This document shows positions 52,297 through 61,461 of a stretch of DNA of 64,000 nucleotides, one piece after another. Each line of letters opens with the position of its first letter. The stretch's first letter is position 1. A program made the translations under genes and the position numbers. This DNA is from JBKHAJ01 sp964641125 (GTDB taxonomy: Bacteria; Spirochaetota; Spirochaetia; SPDA01; CAZSGZ01), in assembly GCA_964641125.1 (NCBI GenBank), contig CAZXMO010000009.1, positions 1 through 64,000 of the forward strand, given 5' to 3'. The notes beneath the pieces are model-generated. The model did not search any database and was not told the DNA's origin. It worked only from the letters and a program-made list of their open reading frames with translations.

Positions 52297-53700
52297 TCAG
52301 CTGTACGAAACTATCCGCTCGGCGGCCCGCCCGCAGGCGTCGACCAATAACCGAATGTCCTCTTCGGTGTGGGCCGCGCTCACCGAGCCTAAGCCGTGAA
52401 CTACGTGGACTCCTTCTAAAAGCATAGCTAAGGGGATAATCCGGTTGGTCAAGGTGAGGTCGACGACCTCCGGTGACTGGCTCTCTTCGGGGGTGTCGAT
52501 GTACGCCTTGGAGCCCAGAGGAAAGAAGAGCATTCCCATGGAGCTCCCGGGAATTTTCGAGTTTCCCTCCCCGGTGCAGCAGGCGGAAATGCCGCGGTCC
52601 CGGAAGGCCCGGGCGACGCCGCCGCGCATATTTTCGCCTAGGAGGGCTATCCGGGGATAAATCTCTTCGGCGTGGTCTTTGAGGAAGAGCATCATGAGCT
52701 TCGCCGCATAGAGGGAGGCCGGGTGGGCGGAGTAGGTCCCCCCCGAAAAGCGGACCGGATGCCGGGCGCCCCGTCCGCAGAGTTCCATGATCTTTTTTCG
52801 TCCCGCTACGGCCGAAAGGGGCATACCTCCGCCGATGATTTTTCCGTATGTGCCGAGGTCGGCCTCGATTCCATAGAGCTTCGCCGCGCTCGACGGGCCG
52901 AAGCGGAAGCACGATATCACCTCATCGAAGATGAGCACGGTACCGTAGCGGGTGCATAATTCTCGGGCGGTGGTCACGAACTCTTCGCCGGCGGCGATGA
53001 ATCCCCCCGCTCCTATAAAAGGCTCCATGATAAAGCACGCGGTCCTGTTCCCATACCGGGCGAAGAGCTCCTCGAGCATTCCGGGATCGTTATACCGGGT
53101 TATGAGAACCTGGTCGGTTACCGATTTAGGAATTCCCTCGGTGTCGACCCCGTCGAAGCGGTCTTTTCCCTCATGGAATTCCACCCCCTTGAGCCCCCAG
53201 GGCTGGGCACCGTGCCAACCGCCGCCGATCTTCATCACCAGCTCCCTCCCCGTGTAGGCCCGGGCGAGGAGGACCGCGTACATGGTCGCCAAGGACCCGG
53301 CGGTGGTGAAACGGGCTTTTTCGGCCCCCACCGCATCGCACAGTATTTCCGCGGTCTCCGCCTGGAGGCGGTCGGTGAATCCGGTCTGGAGGCCGAAGCC
53401 CGATTCGAGGAGTCTCGCGAGGGGCTCGGTTATCTCAGGCGGATTGTGACCCAAGATATTCGCGTGGTGTCCCTGCCAGAAATCGAGAATGCGGATATCT
53501 TCCTCGGTGACGATGTAGGCCCCTCGGGCGCTCTTGATTCGAACCGGGAAGGGCTCGAGGAGGCGGATGGCGTGGCTCCCTCCGTCGACGAGAGTGCGTC
53601 CCGCCCGGTCGCCTACCGCCTTTGAGGCCGGATAGGCCTGTTCGTATTCGTGCTCGAGGTCGCTCAAGAGTTCTTTGTGCCGCCGCGGGGTCGGTTTCAT
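52297..53700 (-). CDS. Class III aminotransferase, glutamate-1-semialdehyde-aminomutase-like
   Basis: 467 residues, PLP enzyme. FDEVISCFRFG, TYGKIIGGGMPLSAV (PLP Lys) and the SLATMYAVLLARAYTGRELVMKIGGGWHGA block match the HemL-like group. Too diverged to call hemL; substrate unknown. Ends next to the CHASE2 cyclase gene and is co-directional, 4 nt downstream. Confidence 0.85.
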   Translation of the reverse strand: MKPTPRRHKELLSDLEHEYEQAYPASKAVGDRAGRTLVDGGSHAIRLLEPFPVRIKSARGAYIVTEEDIRILDFWQGHHANILGHNPPEITEPLARLLESGFGLQTGFTDRLQAETAEILCDAVGAEKARFTTAGSLATMYAVLLARAYTGRELVMKIGGGWHGAQPWGLKGVEFHEGKDRFDGVDTEGIPKSVTDQVLITRYNDPGMLEELFARYGNRTACFIMEPFIGAGGFIAAGEEFVTTARELCTRYGTVLIFDEVISCFRFGPSSAAKLYGIEADLGTYGKIIGGGMPLSAVAGRKKIMELCGRGARHPVRFSGGTYSAHPASLYAAKLMMLFLKDHAEEIYPRIALLGENMRGGVARAFRDRGISACCTGEGNSKIPGSSMGMLFFPLGSKAYIDTPEESQSPEVVDLTLTNRIIPLAMLLEGVHVVHGLGSVSAAHTEEDIRLLVDACGRAAERIVSYS

Positions 53701-53704
53701 GGGT

Positions 53705-56416
53705 CTACTTCATGGAGAGGTTGAAAATCCCGTCCCAATTCTCGGGGGGCGCCTTCCTGCGGTACTCGAGGCACCTCTTGATGTAGGTATTTACCGGCCC
53801 GTCGTCCGGATTTTCGTCGCTCAGCTTCTGGAAACCCTCGAGGGCCTCGTCCCACCGCTTCTCCTCGAAGAACTCTAAGGAGGTGTGGAACCGGCGGACC
53901 CTTTCCAGCTCCTCGTCGCTGGCGAACTCCGGTTCATCTAAGAGTTCATAGAGGCGGACAGGCTGCTGAATACCCACCACCCGGACCCGGTCGAGCTTGC
54001 GGGTAACGAACTGGTTTCCCCCCGCTTCAAAGGTCGTTTCGCTTATCAGTTTCCACGAGTTGTACTGTTTATTGACCCCTTCGAGGCGTGCCGCGAGGTT
54101 CACCGCGTTTCCCATAATGGTGTAGTCCATCTTTTCGGCGGTTCCCATATTTCCGACTACCATTTCGCCGGTGTTGATCCCGATACGGGTGCGCAGGGGA
54201 GCGGGGCTGACCTTGTTGGCCATGATGTGCTCGTTCAAGAGGGCCTCGGCTTTCTTCATCCGGACGGCCGATCTGCATGCCCGCACTGCGTGGTCTTCGA
54301 GATCCAGGGGCGCTCCGAAGAAGGAAATGATGGCGTCCCCCTCGTACTTGTCGATGGTCCCCTTCTGACTGAGGAGGATGTTGCTCATCTCGGTCAGGTA
54401 GGTATTCAAAAGCTTCACCAATTCGGTGGGGTCCATAGTCTCCGATATAGAGGAGAACCCCTTGACGTCGGTGAAAATGGCGGTCATGTCTCTCTTCTCC
54501 CCTCCCAAGGAGAGCTTGTCGGGATTGAGAATTATCTCGTTGATAACGTCGGAACTCAGGTAATGGCTGAAGGCGTTTCGGATAAATGTCCGCTCCTGGG
54601 AGGTTTGGAGAAACTGGACTACGGTCAAGACAATCAAGGTGAAGGCGGTGGCCAGGAAGGGGGTCAAGATGGGGACGTAGAGCCTTGTAAAGTAGAAGGT
54701 GAGGATCCCCGCCGCGCCTATGAGGATTACCATTCCCACTCCGAGGATAATCGATATTCCCGGTTTCCGGTTCCGGATGATGAAGTACGTAGCGAAGGCG
54801 AACACCAGCCCCGCTATCGCCCCGTACCACCAGGGGAGGAAGTCCAGGAACCTGCGGCTCAAGATGGTGTTCGCGGCGGTGGCGTGGGTCCCCACGTTGT
54901 CGTAGGTCTCGTCGAAGGGGTTGACGCCCCGGTCGGTGGTTCCCGTCCCGGTCCAGCCTATGACGCAGAAACTGCCCGGAAGCTCTTCTGCGAGAATTTC
55001 CCGGGTCTTGATCAGGTTCGTGTAGATATCTCGGCTTGCCGAGAAGACCGTCTCCACGTCGGTTCGGATCTGCTCGTACTGCTCGACGTATTCCTCGGGA
55101 AGCTCACCGGAGGCCAGCGCCGCGTCGATCTGGCTCTCCAGTTCCTCCTCGGCGGGACCGCTCAAAAAGCTCCCCACTTCGTCGAAGAAGAAACTCCGTA
55201 CCTCCTTGTACTCGTCGACGAGGGCCAAATCCCCCCCGTCCAGGAGCTCCTGCTCCAGCGATTCCGCGTAGCGGTAGGCGTCGAGTAGACCGCCGGAGTT
55301 CCCCCGGTACCCGGAGAGGAATCCCGCTTCATCCATAATGTTCAGATTGTGAACGAGGTCCTCCTCCTGCCGGTCATGGAGGACCAGATAGTAGTAGCTT
55401 AGACTTCGGAAGCTGTTGTCGAAGTCCTTTTTAGGCCAGTTGAGGAGCATATGGCCGTCTTCATCCAGGGGGATCCGGATGTTCTCGAGGGTCCCGTCGG
55501 GGAGGCGGGCCTCCTCGAGAAGGATCGTATTCTCACGTACGGTTATATCCGGATTTCCGAGCCAGTCGAGAAGGGGAGAAAAAGCGAGCTGGGGATAGTA
55601 CGCTCCGTCGACTTCGGTGATCAGATCGACCCTCCTGCGGACCCCGTCGTCGTCGATGATGATATTCGGAAAACCGACCCCGTCGGCATGCCGGACGATG
55701 GGGAGAATGGTGGGCCTGATATCCTCTTCCTGAGTTGCGGGGGGCGCCTCGATTTCGATGTTCTCGAGGGACAGGTTTGTCCGGACCCAGGATTTGAGCT
55801 CTTCGGAGACGTCCTCGTCCACATCGGGGAGCATGTTGACGGTATGAAAGGTATCGCCGAAAAACCGGGTAGCCTTGCCCAAGTAGATGTCGTGGTCCCG
55901 TACGATCTCCCGGACCTCGTCGAGGAGCCGGACCTTGGTTGCTTCGGTAAGACCAGTCAAATCCTGAACGAAAACTTCCGCGTCCTCTAAGGAGATGTTG
56001 CCCGTCCGAAGGGCCTCGAAGAGGGCGACGATGTTCTCCCTTATGTATGCGAACTCCTCATCGAAGTTTTCCGGAATCTCCTCGGTCAGCATGACGCTGT
56101 TGACTCCTAAGGGACTATTTTCGGTAAACTCGATATCGAAGACGGCGTAGGCCGCGTCGAACTCCCGCATACGAATCAGGCCGTCGGCGAGGGTCGACCG
56201 GGACCAGGGAAAGGTCCCCACTTTGGCTATGGCCAAATCGTCGATGTTGAGCAGAAGCATTGCTTCGTGCTCCGGTACCGCCGGCTTGACGTGGAGAAAC
56301 TGATCATAAATCCGTTTTTCTCCGTTCCGGTAGAAGGTGCCGAGGTTTAATAGGGTAAAAACCGCGGCCGCCGCGAGAGGAATGATAAAATCGAACTTAA
56401 TCTTTTTTTTCGCCAT
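53705..56416 (-). CDS. CHASE2-domain adenylate/guanylate cyclase
   Basis: 903 residues. N-terminal TM helix (IIPLAAAAVFTLLNLG), a very large extracytoplasmic CHASE2 domain (about 45-555, longer than usual and with a helical, acidic insertion near 360-470), three TM helices (about 570-645), then a class III cyclase domain with metal Asp in IFTDVKGFSSI and KYEGDAIISFFGAP and late core DYTIMGNAVNLAARLEG. Start 56416 has GGGGCGG upstream. Divergent from a FecR-containing envelope operon. Confidence 0.92.
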   Translation of the reverse strand: MAKKKIKFDFIIPLAAAAVFTLLNLGTFYRNGEKRIYDQFLHVKPAVPEHEAMLLLNIDDLAIAKVGTFPWSRSTLADGLIRMREFDAAYAVFDIEFTENSPLGVNSVMLTEEIPENFDEEFAYIRENIVALFEALRTGNISLEDAEVFVQDLTGLTEATKVRLLDEVREIVRDHDIYLGKATRFFGDTFHTVNMLPDVDEDVSEELKSWVRTNLSLENIEIEAPPATQEEDIRPTILPIVRHADGVGFPNIIIDDDGVRRRVDLITEVDGAYYPQLAFSPLLDWLGNPDITVRENTILLEEARLPDGTLENIRIPLDEDGHMLLNWPKKDFDNSFRSLSYYYLVLHDRQEEDLVHNLNIMDEAGFLSGYRGNSGGLLDAYRYAESLEQELLDGGDLALVDEYKEVRSFFFDEVGSFLSGPAEEELESQIDAALASGELPEEYVEQYEQIRTDVETVFSASRDIYTNLIKTREILAEELPGSFCVIGWTGTGTTDRGVNPFDETYDNVGTHATAANTILSRRFLDFLPWWYGAIAGLVFAFATYFIIRNRKPGISIILGVGMVILIGAAGILTFYFTRLYVPILTPFLATAFTLIVLTVVQFLQTSQERTFIRNAFSHYLSSDVINEIILNPDKLSLGGEKRDMTAIFTDVKGFSSISETMDPTELVKLLNTYLTEMSNILLSQKGTIDKYEGDAIISFFGAPLDLEDHAVRACRSAVRMKKAEALLNEHIMANKVSPAPLRTRIGINTGEMVVGNMGTAEKMDYTIMGNAVNLAARLEGVNKQYNSWKLISETTFEAGGNQFVTRKLDRVRVVGIQQPVRLYELLDEPEFASDEELERVRRFHTSLEFFEEKRWDEALEGFQKLSDENPDDGPVNTYIKRCLEYRRKAPPENWDGIFNLSMK

Positions 56417-56456
56417 ACCCGCCCCTTTTTTTTGCTCAATTTCTTTACACAAAGAC

Positions 56457-56470
56457 TATATTGCAATATA
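56457..56470. promoter_or_regulatory. 14-bp perfect palindrome between cyclase and envelope operon
   Basis: TATATTGCAATATA, a perfect palindrome in the 93-bp divergent region between the cyclase start (56416) and the secreted protein (56510). It could serve a regulator of both; inference only. Confidence 0.4.
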
Positions 56471-56509
56471 TTTATATTAGTAAAACACTAAGGTATAGGG
56501 AAGGGCAGT

Positions 56510-56986
56510 ATGCAGAATACAAGGAAAAGAAAAATCTTTGTTTCGTTTATTCTTTTCGGTTTTGTTCACCTGTTCCTTCCGGTTCTCCTGTTCCCACAAT
56601 CCAACCATATTATAGATCAACTCCTGCAAGAAGAAAAGGCAACTTACGGAAAAGCGGCGTATCTGGTATTCACAGCGGCGGACATGCTGGGGGAAGAGGA
56701 ATCGGAGGAAGAGGCCATGAAACGGCTCGAGGAGGCGGGGCTCAATCCCCAAGGCGCGGGCGGCGAGGATCCGATAAGCCTCGGTAAATACTCATACCTG
56801 ATTATGCGGGCCTTCTCCATAGGGGGAGGTCTTTTTTATTCCCTTTTCCCCTCGCCCCGGTACGCTTCCCGGGAGCTCGGGTTCAAGGGATACATCAGGG
56901 ATGATTCAGGGGCCTACCGGAGCCTGACCGGACGGGAGGCCATAGCCATACTCGGAAGGGTCCTTCGGGACCGGGGAGGTGAATGA
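56510..56986 (+). CDS. Secreted protein, first gene of envelope operon
   Basis: 158 residues. Signal peptide (MQNTRKRKIFVSFILFGFVH... ending near LLFPQ), then a helical acidic segment and SYLIMRAFSIGGGLFYSLFPSPRYASREL. I do not recognise a family; it ends RDRGGE and overlaps the next gene by 4 nt. Confidence 0.65.
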   Translation: MQNTRKRKIFVSFILFGFVHLFLPVLLFPQSNHIIDQLLQEEKATYGKAAYLVFTAADMLGEEESEEEAMKRLEEAGLNPQGAGGEDPISLGKYSYLIMRAFSIGGGLFYSLFPSPRYASRELGFKGYIRDDSGAYRSLTGREAIAILGRVLRDRGGE

Positions 56987-58257
56987 TGAGACGACACAGT
57001 CTATCCCGGATAGTGGTTCTCGTTGTCGTTCTGCTGCTTGCCCTATCAGCCGGAGCGGCAACGGCCTTCGATTTCGGAGTGACCCTGGAGAATGCCACCG
57101 GATTTGTCAAGGACACGGCACCTCAATTCACCCAGCGGAACAGTGCGGCCCTCTGGTTCTCCGGGGACTTCGGGAACCTCTCCCTGGATGCCCAGGGGAG
57201 CTACACCTTCACCCTGGACAGATACTATCTGTTTACGGTGGATGTCCTCGACTTCGGGGGGGAGTTTCTCTTCGAAGGGGATATCCCCGTCGTTTTGAGC
57301 TTCGACACGGGGCGATTCGTGTTTTCCGATTTTACCGGAAAGCTCCTGGACCACCGGGCGGACGGAGCGCGCATCTCCGTCGCTCTCCCTTGGCTCACGG
57401 TAACCGCCCAGGCCGCTTTCACCGGTCTCATCCAAGTGCCCAACAGCACTGTAATACTCTCGAGCTCCGACCGGGCCGATGTAACGGCCCCCGGAACACT
57501 CCTCGCCGCTCCGCGGCTGATCGAATCCCTTACAGTAGAGCTTCCGGAGATTGTAGGCAGGCAGTCTATAACCCTCTCCGCCCTCCTCCAGCAGGACCTG
57601 AGATCTGCGGGGCGCCTCGCCTCGGGCGGGGGAGTCGTCCACACCCAATACTTCGGTTTGGGCTTTGACGGACCTATTGTCGCGCCCCTTTACTACACTA
57701 CCTTCTTCTACCTCAATACGGGATGGACCGGAACGGGAAACATCTTAGCCTTCTTGACTGGGGCGGAGCTGGACGCATATTTCGTCGAAGCCCTAGCCTC
57801 CCGGCTCCGGGCCCAGTTCATCTACGCGAGCGGCGACTCCGACTACACCTCTTTTTACGAGGGGAATACGGGGGGGCTCGGGACCGCTTTTCTGCCTGTT
57901 TCGGCATATACACCTATGCTCATATTCACCCCGAGACTCTCGAACATTTTCTTCGGGCGGCTCCTCTACTCTTTCAAACCCTTCATCGGTTCAGAAAGTG
58001 AAGCCGCGCAAAATATCCAGATCGAGGTATCCGCCGCGCCCTTCTTCCGCTCCGTTCCCGGCCCCATTTCCGAAGGAGGAACGGCCGCAGGCTCGACGTC
58101 CCTCTACTTAGGGACGGAGGCGGACCTGGTGATACGTGCCCGTCCCCTCTCGGACCTCGGGTTAGGATTGTCCTTCGGGATATTCTTTCCGGGGACGGCG
58201 ATGACCGATCCGACTATACGAATGCTCGGGAGATTCGAGCTCTCGATAAGTATCTAG
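56983..58257 (+). CDS. Outer-membrane beta-barrel-like protein
   Basis: 424 residues. Signal peptide (VVLVVVLLLALSAGAATA), then many short amphipathic strands rich in Phe/Tyr and Gly, ending FELSISI, with a terminal hydrophobic residue. Likely a beta-barrel outer-membrane protein of unknown function. Co-transcribed with FecR-domain and NHL-like genes. Confidence 0.65.
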   Translation: MMRRHSLSRIVVLVVVLLLALSAGAATAFDFGVTLENATGFVKDTAPQFTQRNSAALWFSGDFGNLSLDAQGSYTFTLDRYYLFTVDVLDFGGEFLFEGDIPVVLSFDTGRFVFSDFTGKLLDHRADGARISVALPWLTVTAQAAFTGLIQVPNSTVILSSSDRADVTAPGTLLAAPRLIESLTVELPEIVGRQSITLSALLQQDLRSAGRLASGGGVVHTQYFGLGFDGPIVAPLYYTTFFYLNTGWTGTGNILAFLTGAELDAYFVEALASRLRAQFIYASGDSDYTSFYEGNTGGLGTAFLPVSAYTPMLIFTPRLSNIFFGRLLYSFKPFIGSESEAAQNIQIEVSAAPFFRSVPGPISEGGTAAGSTSLYLGTEADLVIRARPLSDLGLGLSFGIFFPGTAMTDPTIRMLGRFELSISI

Positions 58258-58267
58258 GGAGTACGCT

Positions 58268-58969
58268 ATGACAAGAAATAATAAAAGAAAATCTCAATTA
58301 CGGCGGAACGGAACGGGGAGTATTGTCCTCTTCGCGGCGGCCCTGCTGTTCCTAGGCCCTCCGATCGCGGGAGCTCAGGACGTACTCATCCGGGAAGCGG
58401 CCGGAAAGGTCGAGGTCCGCCCTCCAGGCTCCGGGTGGAGATCCGCGGTGGACGATATGCGGGTCCCTTCGGGATCGATGATCTCCACGGGATTCAACTC
58501 CCGGGCAACCCTCGACTTGGGACAGTCCACCGTCGAGGTGAGGCCACTGACCCGAATGTCCATAACCGAGCTCGCCCGCCGGCAATCTACCGTGACCACG
58601 GAGCTCTTCCTCGACGTAGGAAGGGTCCGGGCGGAGGTCCGCTCCGGCGAGGGGATCAGACACGATTTTACGGTGCGAAGCACCGTTTCCACCGCGTCGG
58701 TCCGGGGGACCATCCTCGAGGGAGACGGAGAGCAGTGGGAATCACAGGAGGGGAGTTTCGAGGTCACCAACCAAGGCGGCCGGAAGGTGACGGTGACCAA
58801 GGGTGAGAGCACCACTCTAACCGGGTACGGCCCTCCGAGCGATCCGAAGTCGGAGTTCGGCAAGAGCACCGGAGTGGATAATACGGTGAATCCCGCCGGG
58901 CTGTCCGGCTCGGGATCAGGGACCGGTGCGGGCCCGGAGACAGCCCAAGTGACGATCACATGGGAATAG
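58268..58969 (+). CDS. Secreted FecR-domain protein
   Basis: 233 residues: signal peptide (IVLFAAALLFLGPPIAGA), then a FecR domain (VEVRPPGSGWRSAVDDMRVPSGSM to VRSTVSTASVRGTILEGD), and a Gly/Ser-rich low-complexity tail. Extracytoplasmic FecR domains sense or bind carbohydrate or envelope signals in many CHASE2-linked loci. Confidence 0.8.
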   Translation: MTRNNKRKSQLRRNGTGSIVLFAAALLFLGPPIAGAQDVLIREAAGKVEVRPPGSGWRSAVDDMRVPSGSMISTGFNSRATLDLGQSTVEVRPLTRMSITELARRQSTVTTELFLDVGRVRAEVRSGEGIRHDFTVRSTVSTASVRGTILEGDGEQWESQEGSFEVTNQGGRKVTVTKGESTTLTGYGPPSDPKSEFGKSTGVDNTVNPAGLSGSGSGTGAGPETAQVTITWE

Positions 58970-58985
58970 GCAGGAGGATAAGAGT

Positions 58986-60442
58986 ATGAGAACGGAAAGA
59001 GAAATTTGTAACGATCCTAAACGGCCGGCCGGGCGGAAAGCCGCGTATATTCCGGTGCTCCTGTCCGCATTATTCCTCGCGGTATTTGCGGGAGGCTGTA
59101 TGCCCCAGGGGGGCGGGTTCGGCGGCTCCGTGTTTCCCTCTTTAGCCGTGCGGGGGCTACCCGCAAATCCGTTCTCCGTCGAGCTTACCGTGTCCGGACC
59201 CGATATGGAGACGGTAAACCGGACCATCGAGCCGGAAGAATCGTCTCTTACCCTCGAGGTCCCCGCCGGGGCGGCCCGGGAGTTCAGTCTAAACGCTTCG
59301 AATGTGTCGGTCACGACCGTAGGCTCGACGGTTCAGGACCTGACCGCAGGAACGACGGTGGAGATCTCGATTCCCCTGAAGTTGAGCGGTACCAAGATCA
59401 TCGTCCCCGACGGANNNNNNNNNNNNNNNNNNNNNNNNNNNNNNNNNNNNNNNNNNNNNNNNNNNNNNNNNNNNNNNNNNNNNNNNNNNNNNNNNNNNNN
59501 NNNNNNNNNNNNNNGGAGATCTCGATTCCCCTGAAGTTGAGCGGTACCAAGATCATCGTCCCCGACGGATTTAATAACAGAATAGTCCAGATCGACGACA
59601 TGGCGGGAACGGGATGGAATCCTCTTCTGTACGGCGACATAGGCCTTGAGGATTGGGAATTCGAGCCGACGGAGGTGGACTTCGATAATTCCGGACGAAT
59701 CTACGCCGCCTTGACGGGGGAGTTCCTGGGTATCATAGTCTTAGACAGTATCGACGCGGCGAATTATGAGATGTTTGTCCCGGGAACGGTCATGGAAGGG
59801 GCCGTGGATTACTACACCGAGCAGGTCTTAGCTGTAGACAGAAACAGCGACGTGCTCTACGTCCCCGCGAAGGCGGATACGAATGGGGACCAGGTCGATG
59901 AGCTCTTTATACTAGCCTTTTCCACCGAGGGAGCTTCCGGTCCTCAATTGATATACGACCTATCCTCCGATATCGGGACCCTGACCTCTTCCGATATATT
60001 TGCGATGGGGGTCGACTCCGCCGGTCTTCTCTACCTCATCGGGTCCCCCGACGGATCGATTATCTACAAGCTCGATCTCTCACAGCCCGCGGGAAGCAGG
60101 GTCCTCGATTCGGTGAGTTTCTCCGATTTCAATCCCGCCGACATGATCGTCAAAGACGATAAAGTCTACGTGGGAGGCACCTTTTCCGTCCTTGCCGGGG
60201 GGCCGATCAGGCGCTACGATTTGAATCTGAATCAGGAGGACGGCGACATAACCGGGAAGGCCGATACCACCGATCCTTTTTGGGGTATCGCGGCGCTTCT
60301 CCTTCATCCCGGGGGAGGCTTCCTCGTGGCCGATACCGACGGTGAGATATCGCGGCTCGTCGCCTTCGACGATTTCTCCACCGCCGGGTGGACTACCTTT
60401 TCTCCTTTCGATGATTTAGGGGAGGTCGATTTTCTCTTCTAG
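58986..60442 (+). CDS. Lipoprotein with NHL/beta-propeller-like repeats, split by an assembly gap
   Basis: The gene is broken by 100 N, but removing the N run and one copy of the 55-bp duplicate joins the frames to 433 residues. Lipobox LAVFAGGC (about residue 38), a beta-sandwich-like N-terminal domain, then repeated blocks such as IIVPDGFNNRIVQIDD, VDFDNSGRIYAA, VLAVDRNSDVLYVPAK, LLYLIGSPDGSIIYKLD, which fit an NHL-type propeller. As drawn the gap shifts the frame. Confidence 0.75.
59360..59569. other. Scaffold gap with 55-bp duplicated flanks
   Basis: 100 N (59415-59514); the 55 bp on the left (59360-59414) equal the 55 bp on the right (59515-59569). Same artefact as at 45585. It falls inside the lipoprotein gene. 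Confidence 0.9.
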
Positions 60443-61362
60443 ACCGATGAAAGGCGGTTGCCTTTGGCGAGGACACGACGGATCTCCTCGAGGATCGAAT
60501 CGATACCGGTCGCGTATCCGTCGGCTCCGGAGGTTTTCCATACCTCCGGATTCCTGTTCACCGCGCTGCCTCCGGCCAGTATCTTCAGCGTCCTGAGGGC
60601 CGGCTCGGAACGCACCGCGTCTATGAGGGAAGAGAGGGCATTTATGTGATAGTCCATGGTTACCGATAACGCCAGGATACGGATCGATTCGTCGATGCAC
60701 AGCCGGACGAGCTCCGGAGCGGGGGTATTTGTCCCGAGGTAGAATACCTCGAATCCCTCGAGCTCGAGGAGATTTGAGATCATCAGAAGGCCTAGGGTGT
60801 GCATTTCGCCGCCTACCGCCGCGGCGGCGCAGCGAATACCCTTGGCCCGATTTTTAGGGGCGTTATAGGCGACCATTTCGATGTGTCCTCGTATCTTTTC
60901 GGTATAGAGGTGTTCCCGGACCGCGGTTATTTCCCCCCCCTCCCATTGGGTGCCGATTTCGATGAGGACCGGCTCGATGATCTTCCCGAAGATTTCCACC
61001 ACCGGAATGCCCCGTAGGAACCCTTCGATCAAGATCTCGAGGGCACGATCGAACCGGCCTTCACGGATCAGCCTCCGGTAATCCTCCCGAAGCTCTCTCA
61101 GTTCCGGGGGCGGGGTACCCGGCTGTTTTCCCGAAGTTCTTGGAAGTCCCAAGAGCTCATCGGAGGTAACCCTCAAATAGAAAACAAGATTTTTGAGCGT
61201 TTCTTCATCGGGGAAGCGAATTCCCTGTTCGTAGTTGGCGATTGTTGATTGGGAGACCCCTAGGGCCTCGGCGATATCCTTCTGTTTCAGGTTTTTTCTA
61301 TTTCTCAGGAGTCTGAGTTGGTTTGAAAAGCTGGAAGAGGCGAAATTATCTCTCACAAACAC
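60439..61362 (-). CDS. XRE-HTH regulator with CarH-like B12-binding domains
   Basis: 307 residues. An XRE helix-turn-helix (about 14-70: LKQKDIAEALGVSQSTIANYE) is followed by a B12-binding helical cap and a Rossmann domain. CarH photoreceptor residues align by spacing: Trp140, Glu150, His151 in WEGGEITAVREH (CarH W131, E141, H142), and GGEMHTLG with His188 for lower axial binding (CarH ExHxxG). CarH itself uses a MerR-type domain; here it is XRE. GTG start at 61362. Divergent from the RND operon. Confidence 0.85.
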   Translation of the reverse strand: MFVRDNFASSSFSNQLRLLRNRKNLKQKDIAEALGVSQSTIANYEQGIRFPDEETLKNLVFYLRVTSDELLGLPRTSGKQPGTPPPELRELREDYRRLIREGRFDRALEILIEGFLRGIPVVEIFGKIIEPVLIEIGTQWEGGEITAVREHLYTEKIRGHIEMVAYNAPKNRAKGIRCAAAAVGGEMHTLGLLMISNLLELEGFEVFYLGTNTPAPELVRLCIDESIRILALSVTMDYHINALSSLIDAVRSEPALRTLKILAGGSAVNRNPEVWKTSGADGYATGIDSILEEIRRVLAKGNRLSSV

Positions 61363-61401
61363 AAAATAACACGAATAGTGTATTAAATCAAGAGTAATAA
61401 T

Positions 61402-61430
61402 TTGACAAAATTACAAAACGTGTATTATAT
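61402..61430 (+). promoter_or_regulatory. Promoter of the RND efflux operon with repeated GTGTATTA
   Basis: TTGACA (61402-61407), 17 nt, TTATAT (61425-61430). GTGTATTA occurs at 61378-61385 and 61420-61427, 42 bp apart, and acacgaatagtgt is a partial palindrome nearby. These are candidate sites for the adjacent XRE-B12 regulator. Confidence 0.55.
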
Positions 61431-61461
61431 TTCAGGTGTATCCTGGTAAGGAGGTACCGTA

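Noticed and set aside
54227..55288. Forward open frame of 353 codons
   Set aside because: Antisense to the CHASE2 cyclase and without recognisable motifs or ribosome site.
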